Positions 60,222 through 64,000 of a DNA stretch of 64,000 nt are shown in pieces. A model generated the notes under the pieces. The model was not told the DNA's origin. It saw nothing but the letters and a program-made list of their open reading frames with translations, and did not search any database. Numbering within the stretch: the first letter of the stretch is position 1; the number at the start of each line of letters is the position of its first letter. The stretch covers positions 2,180,820 to 2,244,819 of the forward strand of contig NZ_KI912105.1 of NCBI RefSeq assembly GCF_000517065.1, in the 5' to 3' direction. Made by a program: the position numbers and the translations under genes. This stretch comes from Alkaliflexus imshenetskii DSM 15055 (lineage in GTDB: Bacteria; Bacteroidota; Bacteroidia; Bacteroidales; Marinilabiliaceae).

Positions 60222-61256
60222 ATGAGAATTTTATATGCGATACAGGGAACAGGTAATGGTCACACAGCGCGTGCGCGTGAGGTTGTGCCAATTCTTCAGG
60301 AGTATGCCGATGTGGATTTATTGCTGAGTGGAAACCAATGCGAACTCACACTGCCCTGGCCTGTAAAGTACCGGCTGAGTGGAATGGGTTTTGTGTTTGG
60401 AAAAACAGGGGGCATCGATTATAAAAAGACGATGGCTACCAATTCCATTCTTCGATTCTTTAGAGAGGTGATGACTTTGCCGGTTCATGAGTATGACCTG
60501 GTGATATCCGATTTTGAGCCGGTAACTGCCTGGGCGTGTAAGCTGAGAGGCAAAAAATGTATCGGTATTAGTCACCAGTCTGCCATTTTGCATCATAAAT
60601 CGCCCATGCCCGAGAAGAAGGATTTTATGGGCAAACTGATTCTGAAGTATTACGCACCTGTTTCCAAGGCCTTTGGTTTTCATTTCAAGGCATTGGGTTC
60701 CAGTGTAACCACGCCGGTAATTCGGCGCGATGTGCGAAACAGCACGCCGGTGAATGCAGGTCACTATACAGTTTACCTTCCTGCTTACGATGACTTACGC
60801 ATCATTCAGTTTTTGGCCCGCTTCCCTGAACACAAGTGGGAAGTTTTTTCCAAACACTCTAAGAATCCCTATTCATTCCAGAACATTAAAATACGCCCTG
60901 TGGAGCAGCAGGCTTTTACCGAGAGTATGGTGCGTTCGCGCGGTGTGTTTTGCACAGCTGGATTTGAAACGCCTGCCGAAGCACTCTTTCTGAAAAAGAA
61001 GTTGTGCGTAATTCCCATGCGTGGACAGTTTGAGCAGCAGTGCAATGCGGCCATGCTGGGTACCATGGGTGTCCCTGTAATCGAAAATCTGAAAGAAGGC
61101 TCTATGGCTGCTTTCACCGAATGGCTCTATGCCGGTAAAGTGGTGGATGTGCAATATCCTGACAACACCCGCCGTGTGCTGGAGCGCATCATCGAAGAGG
61201 CCAGCGGTTACCACATCGAGTATTTCCCGATGGCTGGCGCATACCTGATGCGCTGA
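60222..61256 (+). CDS. Glycosyltransferase, MJ1255/VC2487-like family
   Basis: Predicted GT-B fold glycosyltransferase of 344 residues, related to MurG/MGT types. The N-terminal nucleotide-sugar fold starts MRILYAIQGTGNGHTARAREV, with a Gly-rich loop. The C-terminal half has the donor-binding region around FCTAGFETPAEALFLKKKLCVIPMRGQFEQQCNA, with the Glu and Gln positions typical of the family. The acceptor is not known. It follows the LpxH-like gene, and its stop lies 3 bases from the stop of mgtE on the other strand. Confidence 0.75.
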   Translation: MRILYAIQGTGNGHTARAREVVPILQEYADVDLLLSGNQCELTLPWPVKYRLSGMGFVFGKTGGIDYKKTMATNSILRFFREVMTLPVHEYDLVISDFEPVTAWACKLRGKKCIGISHQSAILHHKSPMPEKKDFMGKLILKYYAPVSKAFGFHFKALGSSVTTPVIRRDVRNSTPVNAGHYTVYLPAYDDLRIIQFLARFPEHKWEVFSKHSKNPYSFQNIKIRPVEQQAFTESMVRSRGVFCTAGFETPAEALFLKKKLCVIPMRGQFEQQCNAAMLGTMGVPVIENLKEGSMAAFTEWLYAGKVVDVQYPDNTRRVLERIIEEASGYHIEYFPMAGAYLMR

Positions 61257-61259
61257 TGT

Positions 61260-62624
61260 TTAAATAAATACTCTGAAAAAATAGGATGACAAAATAAGAT
61301 AAACGAACATACCAGAAATGTCGTTAAGCGTTGTGATAAAAGGCCCCGTAGCTACTGCGGGGTCTATTTTTATTCTGTCCAGTAGCAAAGGCAGAAACGT
61401 ACCAAACAACGACGCAAACATCACTACCGAAAACATGGCCGAAGCTACTGTAAACGTGAGTGCATGGTGTGAGCCTATCAGAAAGTTATAGGCGAATACC
61501 AGCAGTGACAGTGCTGTGGCGTTGAGCATGGCAATGGAGAGTTCTTTAAAGAGTTTGCGGAAGTTTGATTCCAGACCTAGGCTGCCGCTGGCCAGTGATT
61601 GTACCATGATGGCCGACGACTGAATGCCCACATTTCCGCCCATGGCCGCAATCAGCGGCATAAAAAAGGCCACTTCGGGGTGGTCGGCTATGTTGCCCTC
61701 AAAAATGCTGATAACGCGCGAACCAAACAAACCACCTACCAAACCAATCATAAGCCACGGAATACGTGCCCGCGTGTGGCGCCATACGCTGTCCGATACT
61801 TCCACGTCCTGCGTAATACCCGATGCCAACTGGTAATCTTTTTCTGCTTCTTCACGAATCACATCCACCACATCGTCGATGGTGATGCGACCCACCAGGC
61901 GGCCAATGTCATCCACAACAGGCAATACCACCAGGTCGTACTTGTCCATGATGTTGGCCACGTCTTCAGAGTTTACATTTACATTCACCGATATCACATC
62001 GGGATTGTAGATGTCGCGCACAATGGTGTCGGTGGCGCTGAGAAGCATTTTCTTGAGGGAGAGGGTGCCCTTGAGAACACCATCGTTATCTACTACATAT
62101 ACAAAGTAAACTTCGTCCACATCCTCGGCCTGGCGGCGCATGCTGCGCAAACAGGTGATGATGGTCCACGACTCCTTCACTTTTATAAGTTCTTTGGCCA
62201 TCAAACCCCCGGCGGTGTCTTCTTCGTAGTTGAGCAGATCCACAATGTCGCCTGCCACTGTGATGTCATCCAGATAGGAGAGGATTTCCTTTTGGCGGCT
62301 TTCATCCAGCTCGGCCATGATGTCAGCGGCATCGTCCGAGTCCATTTTATCGATGAAACGGCGTGCAATGACCTCACTGGGTAGTGCCTTCAGAAACCTT
62401 AGTCTGACGTCTTCCTCGAGTTCAATAAGCACATCGGCGGCTAAATCGTCATCCAGAAGAAAGTAGAGATATTTGGCTTCTTCAATGCTTAGCTCTTCGT
62501 AAATTTCGGCAATATCGGCGGGGTGTAACTCCTTAATGGCTTCCGACAACTGTTCCTCATTTTTCTGATCTATGAGCGTTCGGAGTTGTTCGATAAACTC
62601 TCTGGTAAGTTCAAAATTTGCCAT
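61260..62624 (-). CDS. mgtE: Magnesium transporter MgtE
   Basis: Inner-membrane Mg2+ channel of 454 residues. Domain order: MgtE N domain (about 10-130, helical superhelix), two CBS domains (about 133-255: MAKELIKVKESWTI and VVDDIGRLVGRITIDDVVDVI), a plug helix, and five membrane segments (about 285-454) with the conserved PLIAAMGGNVGIQSSAI. The ATG at 62624 is used; the longer frame begins TTG two codons upstream. It lies 35 bases after ksgA on the same strand. Confidence 0.93.
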   Translation of the reverse strand: MANFELTREFIEQLRTLIDQKNEEQLSEAIKELHPADIAEIYEELSIEEAKYLYFLLDDDLAADVLIELEEDVRLRFLKALPSEVIARRFIDKMDSDDAADIMAELDESRQKEILSYLDDITVAGDIVDLLNYEEDTAGGLMAKELIKVKESWTIITCLRSMRRQAEDVDEVYFVYVVDNDGVLKGTLSLKKMLLSATDTIVRDIYNPDVISVNVNVNSEDVANIMDKYDLVVLPVVDDIGRLVGRITIDDVVDVIREEAEKDYQLASGITQDVEVSDSVWRHTRARIPWLMIGLVGGLFGSRVISIFEGNIADHPEVAFFMPLIAAMGGNVGIQSSAIMVQSLASGSLGLESNFRKLFKELSIAMLNATALSLLVFAYNFLIGSHHALTFTVASAMFSVVMFASLFGTFLPLLLDRIKIDPAVATGPFITTLNDISGMFVYLILSSYFFRVFI

Positions 62625-62659
62625 AGCCAAGAAGTTTTAATAGTTACACAATAGATGTA

Positions 62660-63445
62660 TCACTCACAGAGCGGATGCTCCTGTATTAATGAGGTCAGCT
62701 CCTGAAATCCACTGACCGACATCTGTTCAGGACGCAGGTTGAATACCGGCAGGTGCATCAACGCATCATGATTGAAAGGCACCTGGCGCAGACTGTTGCG
62801 CATCATTTTGCGCCTTTGGTTAAAAGCCGCTTTTACCACTCTTATAAAGAGGGCTTCGTTGCATGGCAGCGTGTTTACGTTGTTGCGCTCCAGTCGAATC
62901 ACTGCCGACTTTACTTTGGGTGGAGGTGTAAACACGTGTTCGTCGACGGTGAAAAGATATTCGGCATCGAAAAACGATTGTAGCAACACGCTTAATATGC
63001 CAAAGCTTTTTGAGCCGGGAGCGGATGTGATGCGCTGTCCTACTTCGCGCTGTACCATGCCAACTACCGAACGCACCTGATTTCGGTTGTCGAATGCCTT
63101 GAAAAATATCTGGCTCGAAATATTGTATGGAAAATTACCAATGATGGAGAAGCGTTCGGGAAACATCGCGCCGAGGTCGAGGTTCAGAAAATCGCCTTCG
63201 ATGATGCGGCCGGCCAGTTGTGGATAGTGAACGTTCAGATAATCTACCGATTCGGTATCGATTTCAACAACTTGAAGATCGATGTCGGTGCGTTGAACCA
63301 AAAATTGTGTAAGTACACCCATTCCCGGCCCCACCTCAATAACATGAGCCGGAGGAGTTTGCAGGCTATCCGCAATACGTCTGGCTATGCTCAGATCGTT
63401 GAGGAAGTGCTGCCCCAGATGTTTTTTCGCTCTTACACGCTTCAT
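62660..63445 (-). CDS. rsmA: 16S rRNA (adenine(1518)-N(6)/adenine(1519)-N(6))-dimethyltransferase
   Basis: Dimethylates two adenines near the 3' end of 16S rRNA (KsgA). The 261-residue product has the N-terminal signature RAKKHLGQHFLND, the SAM-binding motif IEVGPGMGVLTQFL, the acidic VVEIDTES, and the catalytic NFPY in GNFPYNISSQI (usually NLPY). The helical C-terminal domain is complete. It precedes mgtE. Confidence 0.95.
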   Translation of the reverse strand: MKRVRAKKHLGQHFLNDLSIARRIADSLQTPPAHVIEVGPGMGVLTQFLVQRTDIDLQVVEIDTESVDYLNVHYPQLAGRIIEGDFLNLDLGAMFPERFSIIGNFPYNISSQIFFKAFDNRNQVRSVVGMVQREVGQRITSAPGSKSFGILSVLLQSFFDAEYLFTVDEHVFTPPPKVKSAVIRLERNNVNTLPCNEALFIRVVKAAFNQRRKMMRNSLRQVPFNHDALMHLPVFNLRPEQMSVSGFQELTSLIQEHPLCE

Positions 63446-63526
63446 CGTCCATGGTTACGCGGTTTGTGACAGTGATTTTTTGATTCTGATAAATAGATTT
63501 TGTAACATTGCACCTTTAAGGCGCTG

Positions 63527-63534
63527 CAAAGGTA
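63527..63534 (-). promoter_or_regulatory. -7 element of ksgA-mgtE
   Basis: The minus strand reads TACCTTTG, a full match to TAnnTTTG, 81 bases before the ksgA start. No clear -33 element. Confidence 0.45.
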
Positions 63535-63588
63535 TAACTATTTTGGCACTAATCCGAGTTTGCAACGTAAAAACCAAAAACTATCAAG

Positions 63589-64000
63589 TTGAAATCACAA
63601 CAGATAAAAAAAACAATACAGTTTATCCTTTTTTTGGTTGTTGGAGCTGTAATTCTATGGTGGCTCTATCGCGATCAGGATGCCGACGAGTTGCTCAGAG
63701 CCATTAAAGAAGATGTGAACTATTTTTGGATACTGGCCTCTCTCATGGCAGGTCTCTTAAGTCACATAAGCCGCACCATACGTTGGCAAATGATGATAAC
63801 CCCTTTGAGTAAGCGCCCTTCGTTTATCAATACATTTTTGGCTGTGATGATTGGTTATCTGGCCAACCTCGCCATTCCCCGAATGGGAGAGGTGTCGCGG
63901 TGTGCCGTATTAAGCAAACACGAGAATATTTCGTTTACCCGTTTGGTAGGCACGGTAGTGGCCGAAAGGGCTTTAGATGTGGTGTCACTTCTGTTGTCGC
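63589..64000 (+). CDS. YbhN/AglD-like flippase family protein (partial)
   Basis: N-terminal 137 residues of a membrane protein of the lysylphosphatidylglycerol synthase transmembrane region family (UPF0104), cut by the window edge. The frame starts TTG at 63589; an in-frame stop lies at 63568-63570 and no ATG occurs before residue 53, so TTG is the likely start. A hydrophobic segment is at about 11-25, and the family stretch GYLANLAIPRMGEVSRCAVLSKHENISFTRLVGTVVAERALDVV is clear, with the conserved Pro-Arg-Gly-Glu and Glu-Arg. These proteins are thought to move lipids or lipid-linked sugars; the exact substrate is unknown. Confidence 0.85.
   Translation, partial: MKSQQIKKTIQFILFLVVGAVILWWLYRDQDADELLRAIKEDVNYFWILASLMAGLLSHISRTIRWQMMITPLSKRPSFINTFLAVMIGYLANLAIPRMGEVSRCAVLSKHENISFTRLVGTVVAERALDVVSLLLS

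Noticed and set aside
61599-62384. 261-codon open frame on the + strand over mgtE
   Set aside because: Antisense to the CBS and membrane parts of mgtE; His- and Tyr-rich composition typical of antisense frames.

Overview
This window is chromosomal DNA of a member of the Bacteroidota, most likely a free-living or environmental Bacteroidales/Marinilabiliales-type organism; the exact genus cannot be read from the sequence. The clade call rests on two divergent TonB-dependent receptors with carboxypeptidase-like N-terminal domains, a secreted protein with a C-terminal type IX secretion (T9SS) sorting region, promoters of the Bacteroidota type (TAnnTTTG at -7, sometimes TTTG about 20 bases upstream), almost no Shine-Dalgarno sequences, a tRNA without an encoded CCA end, and the lysS-gpsA-pgi gene order. 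No phage, insertion sequence, CRISPR array or rRNA operon was seen.

Layout. 1-6.4 kb: a tripartite RND efflux operon (outer-membrane TolC-like protein, lipoprotein adaptor, RND pump). 6.4-16.5 kb: a Na/phosphate cotransporter, a SulP anion transporter, a DEDDh exonuclease, a tRNA with anticodon CAU, a HAD hydrolase, a SPOR lipoprotein, two tandem paralogous lipoproteins, and a PhoR/PhoB-like two-component pair. 16.7-19 kb: a PiT-type phosphate transporter with a PhoU-like tail. 19-27.2 kb: a chemosensory operon (cheY-cheA-cheW-MCP) and a separate large hybrid kinase. 27.4-28.1 kb: a Crp/Fnr regulator. 28.2-32.5 kb: the pstSCAB-phoU operon. 32.6-36.4 kb: a potassium operon made of a 39-residue membrane protein, TrkH, and a KdpD/KdpE-like pair. 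36.6-38.2 kb: a phosphate-selective-type porin. 38.3-43.1 kb: a TonB-dependent receptor, a TPR protein and a LytS/LytR-type pair. 43.5-50 kb: a second, larger TonB-dependent receptor, a coiled-coil membrane protein, a DUF454 protein, a T9SS cargo protein and an orphan lipoprotein. 50-64 kb: mostly housekeeping genes (EamA transporter, recJ, lipB, lipA, lysS, gpsA, pgi, an LpxH-like hydrolase with a glycosyltransferase, mgtE, ksgA, and the start of a YbhN-like membrane protein cut by the window edge).

The strongest theme is phosphate. The pst operon, the PiT and NptA transporters, the OprP-like porin and the PhoR/PhoB-like pair lie within about 32 kb. Upstream of pstS there is a ladder of six TTAA/TTAC cores spaced exactly 11 bp apart, ending 20 bp before a -7 element. 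Three more such cores, also 11 bp apart, lie upstream of the porin with a -7 element in the same helical phase. These look like Pho boxes and suggest that the porin and the Pst system are co-induced by the PhoB-like regulator.

Other points of interest are a TrkH operon wired to a KdpD sensor that has lost its N-terminal domain, a chemoreceptor whose zinc-binding (CZB-like) motif lies in the predicted periplasmic part, a TonB-receptor/LytTR operon, two copies of a dispersed hairpin repeat and a cluster of REP-like palindromes. I see no clear wholly new system; the best candidates for new biology are the potassium operon with its microprotein and the chemosensory operon.
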